Source of the DNA: Mucilaginibacter sp. L3T2-6
GTDB lineage: Bacteria; Bacteroidota; Bacteroidia; Sphingobacteriales; Sphingobacteriaceae
NCBI RefSeq assembly: GCF_030519355.1
Contig: NZ_JAUMKC010000017.1
Span: forward strand, 62,001-126,000
DNA length: 64,000 nt
Direction of reading: 5' to 3'
Position numbers and translations under genes: made by a program
Part shown: in pieces, positions 1 to 8,800 of the stretch
Layout of the letters: each line of letters starts with the position of its first letter
How positions within the stretch are numbered: the first letter of the stretch is position 1
Notes under the pieces: model-generated
What the model was told of the DNA's origin: nothing
Databases searched by the model: none
What the model saw: the letters and a program-made list of their open reading frames with translations, nothing else

Positions 1-192
1 AACTTCGCAAAGCACGGTGTGCCAATCATTTTTTACTTTAACGGCGTGCACAAAGACTATCACCAGCCCGGCGACGAAGTAAGTAAAATAAACTTCCCGC
101 TGCTGGCCAAACGTGCGCAGCTGGTATTCTACACTGCCTGGGATCTGGCAAATGCCGACAAACGCCCCGTGGTAGATGGAAAAGTGAATTGA
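1..192 (+). CDS. M28 family peptidase, C-terminal fragment
   Basis: The reading frame is open from base 1 and stops with TGA at 190-192, so only the last 63 residues are visible. They contain a segment reading YFNGVHKDYHQPGDEVSKIN, which resembles the conserved end of secreted M28 zinc aminopeptidases of Bacteroidota, where the H-DYHQPGDE stretch supplies a late metal-ligand histidine. The rest of the gene, including its signal peptide and the other zinc ligands, lies outside the window. A hairpin terminator follows at 259-288, so this gene probably ends its transcript here. Confidence 0.8.
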   Translation, partial: NFAKHGVPIIFYFNGVHKDYHQPGDEVSKINFPLLAKRAQLVFYTAWDLANADKRPVVDGKVN

Positions 193-258
193 TTTAAAGT
201 TAGTAACTCCAATTAATTTGGATTGGGTTGATTATGTTAACCCGGTTAAATAATAGGG

Positions 259-288
259 AAGGGATGAGCGTAGCGCTTGTCCCTTTTT
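259..288 (+). terminator. Intrinsic terminator after the M28 peptidase
   Basis: A 12-bp stem with two wobble pairs (259-270 with 274-285) closes on a 3-base loop and runs into a T-rich tract. It stands between the peptidase stop and lutB on the same strand. Confidence 0.7.
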
Positions 289-370
289 ATTTTGATTTGT
301 TTTGACAGGGTATCGCAACGTCGAAAATTTAAAACAGACAGAGCAGTACGCACTTAATTAACAAATTCCC

Positions 371-378
371 TAACTTCG
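371..378 (+). promoter_or_regulatory. Putative -7 box of lutB
   Basis: TAACTTCG is one base from the Bacteroidota -7 consensus TAnnTTTG and ends 5 bases before the lutB ATG. Transcription would then begin at or next to the start codon. I see no convincing -33 element. Confidence 0.4.
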
Positions 379-383
379 CATTT

Positions 384-1769
384 ATGGGAAATACTGCTGA
401 AGAATTCCTGGCTACCTCTAACGAAAAGGCGTTCGACATGGATCACCGCCGTATTATCAATTACAATATTGGTAAATACGATAGTGCAGTTGATAAAGGT
501 CTGTCGAGATTTGTAAACCTTGAAAATGCGAAACGCAAGGCCCACGGCATAAAATGGAAGGTGATGGAGAACCTGGATAAGCTGTTGCCGGAGTTTGAAG
601 CCAATTTCCAGAAACGCGGCGGTAAGGTAATATGGGCCAACGATGCGGAAGAAGCTAACCGCGAAATACTTAACATCATCAAAAAGGCCGGGGCCAAAAC
701 AGTTGTAAAGTCGAAGTCGATGGCGACAGAGGAAATTCAATTGAATGAATTCCTGGAGGAAAACCATATCGAATCGCTGGAAACCGACCTGGGCGAATAT
801 ATTGTGCAATTGCTTGGGCAGCGGCCTTACCATATTGTTACGCCGGCCATGCATCTTTCAAAAGAAGACATTGCCAAATTGTTTAATGAAAAATTCGGCA
901 CTCCGATTGATTTTACGCCAGAGCAGCTCACCCAAAAAGCCCGCGAACTGCTGCGCGAAAAATATGTGCAGGCAGATGTGGGTATTACCGGTGGCAACTT
1001 TTTGATAGCCGACACCGGCAGTATTGCCATTACAGAAAATGAGGGTAATGCCCGCTTGAGCACGTCGTTCCCTAAAATACATATTGCTGTCGTAGGGATT
1101 GAAAAACTCATTCCGTCGATAGCCGACCTGGATTTATTCTGGCCATTATTAGCTACCCATGGTACCGGTCAAAACCTGACGGTTTACAATACCATTTTAA
1201 GCGGCCCGCGCCAACCCGATGAAACGGATGGCCCGGAAGAAATGTATGTAGTGCTGCTGGATAACGGCCGGACTAATCTGCTGGCGCAAAAAGAGCAGCG
1301 ACAGGCATTGTATTGCATCCGCTGCGGAGCCTGTTTAAATGCCTGCCCTGTATATAAAAACATTGGCGGACATACTTATGAAACCACGTACAGCGGACCT
1401 ATCGGCTCCATTATAACACCGCACATGGCCGGTATGGACGAGTTTAAGCACTTAAGCTACGCCAGCAGCCTTTGCGGAAAATGCACGGAGGTTTGCCCGG
1501 TAAAAATAGAAATTCATAAGATGCTGCTGCTGAACCGCCGCGATGCCGTTCAGGAACACCTGGTAACTAACAAAGAAAAATGGGGCTGGTCGGCCTGGAA
1601 AAAGGGCATGCTCAGCCGCAAGCTTACCGACTTTTTAAGCGGCCGCACCAAAAACATCATGCTGCGCACCTTCTTTAAAAAAACCTGGGGACATTATAAA
1701 GAGATGCCAAAGGTTGCTGAGAAATCATTCAGCCGGATGTATAAGGAGAAGAATGAGTTTGGGGATTAA
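384..1769 (+). CDS. lutB: LutB-type iron-sulfur cluster protein (LUD domain)
   Basis: This 461-residue protein has the LutB/YkgF layout. The N-terminal two thirds form an LUD domain (about residues 60-300), with an ADVGITGGNFLIADTGSI segment typical of the family. A ferredoxin-like double cluster module follows: Cys311, 314, 317 and 321, then Cys364, 367 and 371. In Bacillus subtilis LutA, LutB and LutC together oxidise L-lactate to pyruvate, LutB carrying the 4Fe-4S clusters in the cytoplasm. Here neither lutA nor lutC is adjacent: the gene before is a peptidase and the next gene is on the other strand. The partner subunits must be elsewhere, or the protein serves another electron-transfer role. 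Length and motifs are complete. Confidence 0.88.
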   Translation: MGNTAEEFLATSNEKAFDMDHRRIINYNIGKYDSAVDKGLSRFVNLENAKRKAHGIKWKVMENLDKLLPEFEANFQKRGGKVIWANDAEEANREILNIIKKAGAKTVVKSKSMATEEIQLNEFLEENHIESLETDLGEYIVQLLGQRPYHIVTPAMHLSKEDIAKLFNEKFGTPIDFTPEQLTQKARELLREKYVQADVGITGGNFLIADTGSIAITENEGNARLSTSFPKIHIAVVGIEKLIPSIADLDLFWPLLATHGTGQNLTVYNTILSGPRQPDETDGPEEMYVVLLDNGRTNLLAQKEQRQALYCIRCGACLNACPVYKNIGGHTYETTYSGPIGSIITPHMAGMDEFKHLSYASSLCGKCTEVCPVKIEIHKMLLLNRRDAVQEHLVTNKEKWGWSAWKKGMLSRKLTDFLSGRTKNIMLRTFFKKTWGHYKEMPKVAEKSFSRMYKEKNEFGD

Positions 1770-1857
1770 TTAATCAGAGACTGGTCAATCAGAGGTTAGG
1801 GAAGAGCGCGGTACACCAGCCGTTTTTCTTACTAATCTCTAATCTCTAACCTCTCTC

Positions 1858-2721
1858 TTAATGTTTATTTCCGAAACCAAATTCCTTATAGGTGTTCGGC
1901 AATTCGTCCGAGCTGCTGAACGGGAAGGTGTAGGAGGTCCACCAGCTTTCATAATCGGCATCTTTATCTTTGGTTGGCTCGATGCGCACACTGCGCAGCA
2001 TATAAATTCCTTCGCGGCTCATGTTAAATACCACCTCGCCATCGCCGTTGGTAGTAAGCGTTTGCGTGTAAACGTTGCCCGTGGTGGTTTTGATGTATAG
2101 GCCTACAGAAGCCGATCCAACCGGCTTATCTTTGAACTTGAGCACGGCAATCATATCATCGCCGTATTTCCTGCTGTATGGATTTTTCTTAAGGATAAAC
2201 TCAAAATCCTGTTTCAGATCCTTCTCGTAGGCATTGCCATCGTTATCGTCAACCGATACCAGGGTTTTCAGGCAGCGGGTATATTTTTCTTTCACCCTGA
2301 ACTGGTTGCCGTTTTTTACCTTTTCTGCCAGCTTGTCAAGACCCTGGTTGGTTAAAAAGTCTGCGTAGGCATCGCGCGAGGTAAAGCTGAATTCGTAACT
2401 CCGGGTCATCTCGATCAGCGACTGCCCGCTGTTGTTCATTTCGTAGCTCAAAACCGGCGCTGCGCTGTCCTTCGCCATTGGCTTCAGATCTATTTTCTTT
2501 GAGCCGTTGTGCAGCATAAACTTGCTGGTTTTTCCGGGCTGATACGGTATCTCTGCATCCTTTACAAACAAATCGCCGATCAGCAAATGCAGGTTCAGTT
2601 TATCACCTTTATGCATAAAAAACATTTCGGGCATCAGGAAGATATCGTGCGTGGTTGCTGATATGGCTATGGCTGCTGCAAGTACTAAAAGGATAAGCGG
2701 GGTGCGTCTGTTTTTTGTCAT
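1858..2721 (-). CDS. DUF4198 domain-containing secreted protein
   Basis: The 287-residue product starts with a basic stretch and a hydrophobic segment (about residues 7-24), consistent with a signal peptide or N-terminal anchor. The mature part begins with a THDIFLMPEMFF stretch, typical of DUF4198 proteins. These are beta-rich periplasmic proteins, some of which accompany nickel or cobalt uptake systems. Near residues 200-240 the pattern (KFKDKPVGSASVGLYI, then TNGDGEVVFNM) resembles an Ig-like or carboxypeptidase-regulatory fold. No metal transporter lies nearby, so the substrate is unknown. The gene is monocistronic and converges with lutB. Family assignment is from recall of sequence character. 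Confidence 0.7.
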   Translation of the reverse strand: MTKNRRTPLILLVLAAAIAISATTHDIFLMPEMFFMHKGDKLNLHLLIGDLFVKDAEIPYQPGKTSKFMLHNGSKKIDLKPMAKDSAAPVLSYEMNNSGQSLIEMTRSYEFSFTSRDAYADFLTNQGLDKLAEKVKNGNQFRVKEKYTRCLKTLVSVDDNDGNAYEKDLKQDFEFILKKNPYSRKYGDDMIAVLKFKDKPVGSASVGLYIKTTTGNVYTQTLTTNGDGEVVFNMSREGIYMLRSVRIEPTKDKDADYESWWTSYTFPFSSSDELPNTYKEFGFGNKH

Positions 2722-3204
2722 GGGTACTGGTTATTCGGGCTAACTGTTTCCGTTAACGAAGTAATGAAAAGATTAGCGATTTATTGCAACGTAAAAACAA
2801 TAATACGCTCAAACTACAAATAAAAGTTGATTTCTGTTAAAATTTAACACTTTTCCGGATGCTGAGGTTGGCGCGTATTGCATACGTTTTCGTAAATAAT
2901 CAATTAGCGCTTGCCTGTTTAGCGGGCCAGGGCGTATCGCATACCATACCCGTTAACTAACTACATTTGTACGTATTGCCCCCTCGAAATCTCACCGGTT
3001 GGGGAGACTTTAGCTGGCGCTCAGGCACAATTTTTTAAGCCCTCCCAACCGGGGAGGATTTAGGTGAGGCTTTGATACGCTGCTAAAGGGGATTTTTCTT
3101 AAGTTAACGGGTATGGTATGGATACGCGGCCATAAAGTCGCGGTACAAAAAATAATCTGACAATGACTAATGCCCATTCCCCAATAACTAATAAAAAACT
3201 TCTG
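2722..3204. other. Gene-free stretch with inverted-repeat element
   Basis: This 480-base gap separates the divergent DUF4198 and E1 dehydrogenase genes. Its first 200 bases are AT-rich and should hold the promoter of the DUF4198 gene. The remainder is filled by the inverted-repeat element annotated at 2933-3126. An open frame across 3010-3216 on the minus strand has no protein-like composition and is not called. Confidence 0.5.
2933..3126. repeat. Palindromic element with 25-bp terminal inverted repeats
   Basis: The left arm at 2933-2958 and the right arm at 3102-3126 are inverted copies that differ by a single inserted base (core CATACCCGTTAACT). Between them lies a second smaller palindromic sequence built around CTCACCGGTTGGGGAG and CTCCCAACCGGGGAG. 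The structure resembles a miniature inverted-repeat element or intergenic repeat unit with no coding capacity. I have not found a second full copy in the window. Confidence 0.6.
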
Positions 3205-3212
3205 TAGTTTTG
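3205..3212 (+). promoter_or_regulatory. Putative -7 box of the E1 dehydrogenase gene
   Basis: TAGTTTTG matches TAnnTTTG exactly and ends only four bases before the ATG at 3217. A transcript started from it would have essentially no 5' leader. Confidence 0.5.
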
Positions 3213-3216
3213 CCAT

Positions 3217-5193
3217 ATGAAATTCGACCGGAAAAACCTAAGTAATACCCAGCTGATCGAGTTTTACAAGAAACTGCTTTGGCCGCGCCTTGTGGAAGAA
3301 AAGATGCTGATCCTGCTGCGGCAGGGGCGCATAGGCAAATGGTTTTCTGGCATCGGGCAAGAGGCCATTGCCGTTGGCAGCGCCCTGGCTATGAATGCGG
3401 ACGAATATATTTTGCCGATGCACCGTAACCTGGGGGTATTTACTACGCGTGAAATACCTTTGCAGCGGTTGATGGCGCAATGGCAGGGCAAGGCATCCGG
3501 CTTTACCAAAGGGCGCGACCGCTCATTTCACTTCGGTACGCAGGAGTACAAGATCATCGGGATGATATCGCACCTTGGTCCGCAGATGGCGCTTGCCGAT
3601 GGAATTGCTTTGGCGGATGTACTGAGTAAACGCCAGCGGGCTACCCTCGTATTTACGGGCGAAGGCGCCACCAGCGAAGGCGATTTTCATGAGGCATTAA
3701 ACATAGCCGCCGTATGGAAGTTACCGGTTATATTCCTGATAGAGAACAACGGCTACGGTTTATCAACCCCGATAAGTGAACAATATAACTGCAAATACCT
3801 GGTAGACAAAGCCGTTGGCTACGGCATGGAAGGCCGCCGCATTGACGGAAATAACCTGCTGGAAGTATACCATACCGTAAGCGAAATTGCAGCAAATATG
3901 CGTGAAAGGCCCCGCCCGGTTTTGCTGGAATGTATGACGTTCAGGATGCGGGGACATGAGGAGGCCTCGGGGACTAAATATGTTCCGCAGCAATTGTTTG
4001 ATACCTGGCGGGCTAAAGACCCGATACAGAATTTTGAGGCCTGGCTGCTGCGCGAAGGTGTATTGCGCCCCGACTGGTTGCCGGAAATGAGGGCGGAGTT
4101 TACCGCTCAGATAGAAGCCGATATTGAAAAAGCTTTCAGCGAGCCGGACATCATCCCCAATATCGAAACCGAATTGGCGGACATGTATAAGCCCCATAGC
4201 GCGCCGGTTACGCCCGCCAACTTTACAACATTTTCGCGGCGCTATATTGATGCCATAACCGACGGCCTGAGGCAGAGCATGCGCAAATACGAAAACCTGG
4301 TGATAATGGGCCAGGACATTGCCGAATACGGCGGCGCCTTTAAAATTACACAGGGTTTTGTAGAGGAATTTGGCCGCGGCCGGGTGCGTAACACGCCTAT
4401 CTGCGAATCGGGTGTTGTGGGGGCCGCAATGGGGTTGGCCATAAACGGTTATAAGGCAGTGATGGAAATGCAGTTTGCCGACTTTGTAACCGAAGGCTTT
4501 AACCAGATTGTGAATAACCTGGCTAAAACTTACTACCGCTGGGAACAGCCGGTTGATGTGGTGGTGCGGATGCCGGCTGGCGCAGGCACGGGCGCCGGGC
4601 CTTTCCATTCGCAGAGTAACGAGGCCTGGTTTACCAAAACCCCGGGCCTGAAGGTGGTTTATCCCGCCTTTCCGGCAGACGCAAAAGGCCTGTTGATGGC
4701 TGCAATAGACAACCCTAACCCGGTAATATATTTTGAGCACAAATACCTGTACCGCAGCATTAGCGGCGAGGTGCCAGATGGCGACTATTACGTAGAGATA
4801 GGAAAAGCCAATACGATACAAAAAGGTACCGATGCCAGCATTATTACTTACGGGCTCGGCGTGCACTGGGCGATGGAATATGCTGCTAAGCACGCGGATA
4901 AATCGATCGAAATTATTGACCTGCGCAGCCTGCAGCCATGGGATAAAGAAGCTGTTGAAGCCAGCGCGAAAAAGACCGGCCGCGTATTGGTATTGCACGA
5001 AGACACCCTTACCAACGGCTTTGGCAGTGAAATTGCCGCCCACATTGGGGAACAATGCTTTAAATACCTGGACGCACCTGTTATGCGCTGCGCCAGCCTG
5101 GATACCGCTATTCCGATGAGTAAAGCCCTGGAAGAGCAGTTTCTGGCAAAGGCAAGGCTGGAGGAGACGATGGAAAGGTTATTAAAATATTAG
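3217..5193 (+). CDS. 2-oxoacid dehydrogenase E1, fused alpha and beta subunits
   Basis: The 658-residue protein joins the two E1 subunits of a thiamine-diphosphate-dependent 2-oxoacid dehydrogenase, probably the branched-chain type. The E1 alpha part (about 1-320) contains the ThDP/Mg motif, GEGATSEGDFHEAL followed by IENNGYGLSTP near residues 148-185. The E1 beta part (about 335-658) starts at FSRRYIDAITDGLRQSM and includes GQDIAEYGGAF and a C-terminal transketolase-like domain. The complex decarboxylates branched-chain 2-oxoacids and passes the acyl group to the E2 lipoamide. Single-chain fusions of this kind are usual in Bacteroidota. E2 and E3 are not next to it. Its substrate (branched-chain versus pyruvate) cannot be fixed from sequence alone. 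Confidence 0.88.
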   Translation: MKFDRKNLSNTQLIEFYKKLLWPRLVEEKMLILLRQGRIGKWFSGIGQEAIAVGSALAMNADEYILPMHRNLGVFTTREIPLQRLMAQWQGKASGFTKGRDRSFHFGTQEYKIIGMISHLGPQMALADGIALADVLSKRQRATLVFTGEGATSEGDFHEALNIAAVWKLPVIFLIENNGYGLSTPISEQYNCKYLVDKAVGYGMEGRRIDGNNLLEVYHTVSEIAANMRERPRPVLLECMTFRMRGHEEASGTKYVPQQLFDTWRAKDPIQNFEAWLLREGVLRPDWLPEMRAEFTAQIEADIEKAFSEPDIIPNIETELADMYKPHSAPVTPANFTTFSRRYIDAITDGLRQSMRKYENLVIMGQDIAEYGGAFKITQGFVEEFGRGRVRNTPICESGVVGAAMGLAINGYKAVMEMQFADFVTEGFNQIVNNLAKTYYRWEQPVDVVVRMPAGAGTGAGPFHSQSNEAWFTKTPGLKVVYPAFPADAKGLLMAAIDNPNPVIYFEHKYLYRSISGEVPDGDYYVEIGKANTIQKGTDASIITYGLGVHWAMEYAAKHADKSIEIIDLRSLQPWDKEAVEASAKKTGRVLVLHEDTLTNGFGSEIAAHIGEQCFKYLDAPVMRCASLDTAIPMSKALEEQFLAKARLEETMERLLKY

Positions 5194-5395
5194 TACCAGC
5201 TTTCCTGCAAACCCGTTTCGTTAAATTTTGTTAAAACTGCACCGGTTTCGGCAGGGCATCAACAATAATCACAGATAAACTTTTACCTTTAGGCTAAGGT
5301 TTGTTATTTTCGCGGAATAACTAAGGTGGAAAGGCTTGTGTTTGAGAGAATTCGTCTCAGATCACATGTTTTACATCTCAAATCTACACACCAGC

Positions 5396-6274
5396 ATGGA
5401 AGAATTTGAAGAAAGCGCATCGGCCAAAAAAACCAAAACGATATACATATCTACCGTTTTCGGCATTGCTATGGTCCTGTCGATGATAGGTTTGCTGGGA
5501 TTGATTTTGGTTGAGGCGAATAACCTGAGCCGCTATGTGAAGGAAAATATTGTGCTGAACGTGTTTGTTGACGACGCCGCTCATGAAAGCGACGTATTGC
5601 AATTGCAAAAACAACTGGAAGGCAGCCAAATGGTAAAACAAACCCAATATGTTAGCAAAGAGCTTGCCGCCCGCAACCTGCAAAAGGATCTTGGCGAAGA
5701 CTTTGTGAAGTTTTTGGGTTATAACCCCCTATCGCAGTCGCTGGATGTTTACCTGAAAGCAGAGTACGCCAATAACACTGATATTGAAAAATTTAAAGCA
5801 GAGTTACTGCGTAACCCGCTGGTAAAAGAAGTAAAATACCAGAAATCGCTGGTAGACCAGATGAATGAGAATATCACCACCATCAGTTTAATTATCCTGG
5901 TATTTGCCGCTATTTTCGTTCTGTTATCAGTTGCGCTGATCAACAACACCATCAGGCTGGCTATCTACTCACAGCGTTTTTTAATCAAGTCGATGCAACT
6001 GGTGGGCGCCACTAAAGGGTTTATCCGCAAGCCATTTATGCTTTACGGTATATGGCATGGCCTTTTGGGCGCCCTGATCGCCATCCTGATACTGGTAGGT
6101 ACGTTATCTTTAGCCTATAAAGAAATACCCGATCTGATCATCCTTAGAAATTATACAGAATTCGGGCTGATATTTGTGGCGATAGTGGGGATCGGGGTGT
6201 TTATTTCGGGCTTCAGTACCTATCTGGCAGTTAACAAGTTTTTACGTTTAAAAATATACAATTTATACAGGTAG
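5396..6274 (+). CDS. ftsX: Cell division protein FtsX
   Basis: The product has the FtsX topology: a cytoplasmic N-terminus, one membrane helix (near residues 18-40), a periplasmic domain of about 120 residues, and three C-terminal helices with the permease-type LVGATKGFIRKPF loop. With the ATPase FtsE it controls septal peptidoglycan hydrolases; ftsE is not adjacent, which is normal in Bacteroidota. I chose the ATG at 5396 (MEEFEESASAKK) because family members in Sphingobacteria begin similarly. In-frame alternatives are ATG 5366 and TTG 5336, the latter preceded by an AGGTGG stretch. A TATTTTCG box at 5305-5312 could be the promoter. The DUF3098 and uppP genes follow in the same direction. 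Confidence 0.85.
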   Translation: MEEFEESASAKKTKTIYISTVFGIAMVLSMIGLLGLILVEANNLSRYVKENIVLNVFVDDAAHESDVLQLQKQLEGSQMVKQTQYVSKELAARNLQKDLGEDFVKFLGYNPLSQSLDVYLKAEYANNTDIEKFKAELLRNPLVKEVKYQKSLVDQMNENITTISLIILVFAAIFVLLSVALINNTIRLAIYSQRFLIKSMQLVGATKGFIRKPFMLYGIWHGLLGALIAILILVGTLSLAYKEIPDLIILRNYTEFGLIFVAIVGIGVFISGFSTYLAVNKFLRLKIYNLYR

Positions 6275-6363
6275 AGGAGGTGAAAGGTAAAAGCTTAAAG
6301 GCGAAAGATTATAACATCGCCATACGGGCCCATCACTAATTCGACAATTCACAATTAAAAGAT

Positions 6364-6645
6364 ATGGCACAGCAAAATAAACCGGGCACGCCCATAAAAA
6401 CTACAAGCGCTGCAAGGCCGGCGGCTAAACCAACCGATGCGAGGCCTACGACCTTTGTTTTCGGAAAAGAAAATTATCGTTTATTTATCATCGCCATTGC
6501 AGTGGTGGCATTTGGCTTTATACTGATGTCGGGCAATACGGATATTTACAGCACTACTAAAATTGTAATTGCCCCGCTTGTGGTTTTAGGTGGTTTTGCA
6601 ATAGGTTTTTTTGCAATATTTAAGAAGGCTGTAAAGGTTGATTAA
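6364..6645 (+). CDS. DUF3098 domain-containing small membrane protein
   Basis: The 93-residue protein has a Pro/Ala/Thr-rich cytoplasmic N-terminus (about 1-35). Two hydrophobic helices follow (about 42-58 and 68-88), separated by a short SGNTDIYSTTKI loop. This is the DUF3098 pattern, found in Bacteroidota between ftsX and uppP as here. Position suggests a role in envelope growth or division, but no function is established. It lies 89 bases after ftsX and 93 before uppP and is probably cotranscribed with both. Confidence 0.82.
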   Translation: MAQQNKPGTPIKTTSAARPAAKPTDARPTTFVFGKENYRLFIIAIAVVAFGFILMSGNTDIYSTTKIVIAPLVVLGGFAIGFFAIFKKAVKVD

Positions 6646-6738
6646 GTAATTTAATAGTTCACAGTTAATGTTTCACAGCCGTTTGCGCGCTTAATCATTA
6701 CAACTTTTATAACCCCTGCAACTTTTTCAACCCCAATC

Positions 6739-7533
6739 ATGAACATCATTCACGTTATTATTCTTTCTATCATCGAAGGGATAACCGAATTTTTGCCGAT
6801 CTCATCCACCGGCCACATGATCCTTGCCTCGTCGGTAATGGATATCGCATCCGACCCGTTTGTAAAACTCTTTACTATAGCCATACAATTAGGCGCCATC
6901 TTATCGGTAGTGGTGCTGTATTATAAACGGTTTTTTAAGTCGCTGAACTTTTACTACAAGCTTTTTGTAGCTTTTTTGCCAGCGGCGATATTCGGCCTTT
7001 TATTCAGCAAGAAGATAGACCAGTTGTTAGAAAGCGCATTAACCGTAGGTGTTACCATGTTTGTCGGCGGCATTATTTTATTATTTGTCGACAAGTGGTT
7101 TAATAAACCTGTCGTAACCGAAGAAAAAGATATCAGCTATCCCAAGGCCTTTATCATTGGCTTATTTCAGTGTTTAGCGATGATCCCGGGGACGTCCCGC
7201 TCTGCGGCTTCCATTGTGGGCGGTATGGCGCAAAAGCTTACCCGCACAGCGGCAGCAGAGTTTTCTTTCTTTTTGGCAGTTCCTACAATGTTTGCCGCAA
7301 CTGCCAAAAAGCTATGGGACTTTCACAAAGAAGGCCACGTTTTTACCGGCGATGAGATCAAATTCCTGGCGATAGGCAATATTATCGCATTCGTTATCGC
7401 CATGCTGGCCATTAAGACCTTTATTACTTTCCTGGAGAAGAAAGGCTTTAAGCTGTTTGGCTGGTACCGTATTGTGCTGGGCGCTATTATTATCGTTTTG
7501 ATATTAAGCGGGCATGATTTAAAGACGGTATAA
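6739..7533 (+). CDS. uppP: Undecaprenyl-diphosphatase
   Basis: The 264-residue polytopic protein carries both UppP/BacA signatures: EGITEFLPISSTGHM near residues 13-27 and PGTSRSAAS near 150-158. It removes a phosphate from undecaprenyl diphosphate at the membrane, regenerating the lipid carrier for peptidoglycan and surface polysaccharides, and overexpression is known to give bacitracin resistance. About eight membrane helices fit the family, and the length is standard. It is the last gene of the ftsX-DUF3098-uppP run and ends in a strong hairpin shared with hflX. Confidence 0.95.
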   Translation: MNIIHVIILSIIEGITEFLPISSTGHMILASSVMDIASDPFVKLFTIAIQLGAILSVVVLYYKRFFKSLNFYYKLFVAFLPAAIFGLLFSKKIDQLLESALTVGVTMFVGGIILLFVDKWFNKPVVTEEKDISYPKAFIIGLFQCLAMIPGTSRSAASIVGGMAQKLTRTAAAEFSFFLAVPTMFAATAKKLWDFHKEGHVFTGDEIKFLAIGNIIAFVIAMLAIKTFITFLEKKGFKLFGWYRIVLGAIIIVLILSGHDLKTV

Positions 7534-7560
7534 TTACTTTCGGTGATTCTATTGATTTAG

Positions 7561-7599
7561 ATGATTACACCGGTAATAAATTCAAACCGGTGTAATCAT
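7561..7599. terminator. Bidirectional hairpin between uppP and hflX
   Basis: A perfect 14-bp inverted repeat (7561-7574 with 7586-7599, arm ATGATTACACCGGT) lies between the two converging stop codons. It can serve both transcripts. An outer pair ATTGATTT/AAATCAAT extends the symmetry. Confidence 0.7.
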
Positions 7600-7615
7600 T
7601 CTCAAATCTGTGAAA

Positions 7616-8800
7616 TCAATATAGTAAGTGGTCATACGGATACCTCGACGTATGAAGTTCTTTAACCTCCTCATACAACAAAGCCCTGAATTCCTCTACA
7701 TTTTCCTTTTTGGTGGCCGAAATAAATAGGGCCGGGCTGTTATTTTTTGCCATCCAGCTGTTTTTAAAATCGTGCAGCGTTAAGGGCTCTGCTTGCGGTT
7801 CCATTTCATGATGCAATGGTTCAAAGGCGTCTATTTTATTGAAAACAGTAATAACCCGCTTATCAATGGCGCCAATGTCCTTTAGTGTTTCGTTAACCGT
7901 TCTGATCTGGTCTTCAAAATTGGGATGCGATATATCTACCACATGCACCAGGATATCCGCCTCCCGGACTTCATCCAAAGTCGACTTAAAGCACTCTACC
8001 AGGTCGTGCGGCAGCTTGCGGATAAAGCCTACGGTGTCTGACAGCAGGAAGGGCACATTCTCGATCACTACTTTGCGTACAGTCGTATCCAGCGTAGCGA
8101 AAAGCTTATTCTCGGCAAACACCTCCGATTTGGAGATCATGTTCATGATGGTTGATTTCCCGACGTTGGTATAACCCACCAGTGCCACGCGGATCATCTG
8201 CTGGCGGTTTTTGCGCTGCGTCTCGTTCTGCTTGTCAATTTGCTTCAGCTTGTCCTTCAGCAGTGATATTTTGTTCAGGATCAAGCGCCTGTCTGTCTCT
8301 ATCTGCGACTCACCCGGCCCGCGCATACCGATACCGCCCTTCTGGCGTTCAAGGTGCGTCCACAAGCGGGTAAGGCGGGGCAGCAGGTATTGCAGCTGCG
8401 CCAGCTCCACCTGGGTTTTGGCCTGTGCGGTTTGCGCACGGTTGGCGAAAATATCGAGTATCAGGTTATTGCGGTCGAGGATTTTTACCTGCAACTCGTT
8501 TTCAATATTGCGGAGTTGCGAGGGGCTTAGCTCATCATCAAATACCACCAAATCTATTTCTTCGGCTTTTACAAATGCTTTTATATCTTCCAGCCTGCCA
8601 GAACCCACAAATGTAGTCCGGTCTGGCCGCTGCAGCTTTTGGGTGAAAACTTTTACGGTTGCAGCCCCTGCTGTCGCCACTAAAAATTCAAGTTCTTCAA
8701 GGTATTCTTTGGCCTGCTCGTCGCTTTCGCCCTGCGTAATAACGCCCACCAGCACGGCCCGTTCCTGCTTCACAGCAGTATCATAAAATTTTTGCTTCAT
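7616..8800 (-). CDS. hflX: Ribosome-associated GTPase HflX
   Basis: The 394-residue protein has the HflX N-terminal domain with the GSGRLEDI region, then a glycine-rich GPGESQIETDRR linker and a TRAFAC GTPase domain. G1 is GYTNVGKST near residue 209, G3 is DTVGF near 256, and G4 is NKID. HflX binds stalled or heat-damaged 70S ribosomes and splits them with GTP hydrolysis. The length is usual. The gene stands alone on the minus strand, convergent with uppP, with a 364-base gap upstream. Confidence 0.94.
   Translation of the reverse strand: MKQKFYDTAVKQERAVLVGVITQGESDEQAKEYLEELEFLVATAGAATVKVFTQKLQRPDRTTFVGSGRLEDIKAFVKAEEIDLVVFDDELSPSQLRNIENELQVKILDRNNLILDIFANRAQTAQAKTQVELAQLQYLLPRLTRLWTHLERQKGGIGMRGPGESQIETDRRLILNKISLLKDKLKQIDKQNETQRKNRQQMIRVALVGYTNVGKSTIMNMISKSEVFAENKLFATLDTTVRKVVIENVPFLLSDTVGFIRKLPHDLVECFKSTLDEVREADILVHVVDISHPNFEDQIRTVNETLKDIGAIDKRVITVFNKIDAFEPLHHEMEPQAEPLTLHDFKNSWMAKNNSPALFISATKKENVEEFRALLYEEVKELHTSRYPYDHLLY

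Noticed and set aside
1791..1854. AGAGGTTAG/CTAACCTCT inverted pair between lutB and the DUF4198 gene
   Set aside because: Arms of only 9 bases with a loop of about 46 bases; a weak match likely to arise by chance in this word-repetitive stretch.
3763..5055. 430-codon open frame on the minus strand
   Set aside because: It lies fully antisense to the E1 dehydrogenase gene, has an odd composition with repeated His, Phe and Cys runs, and no recognisable motif. It is a shadow of the real gene.
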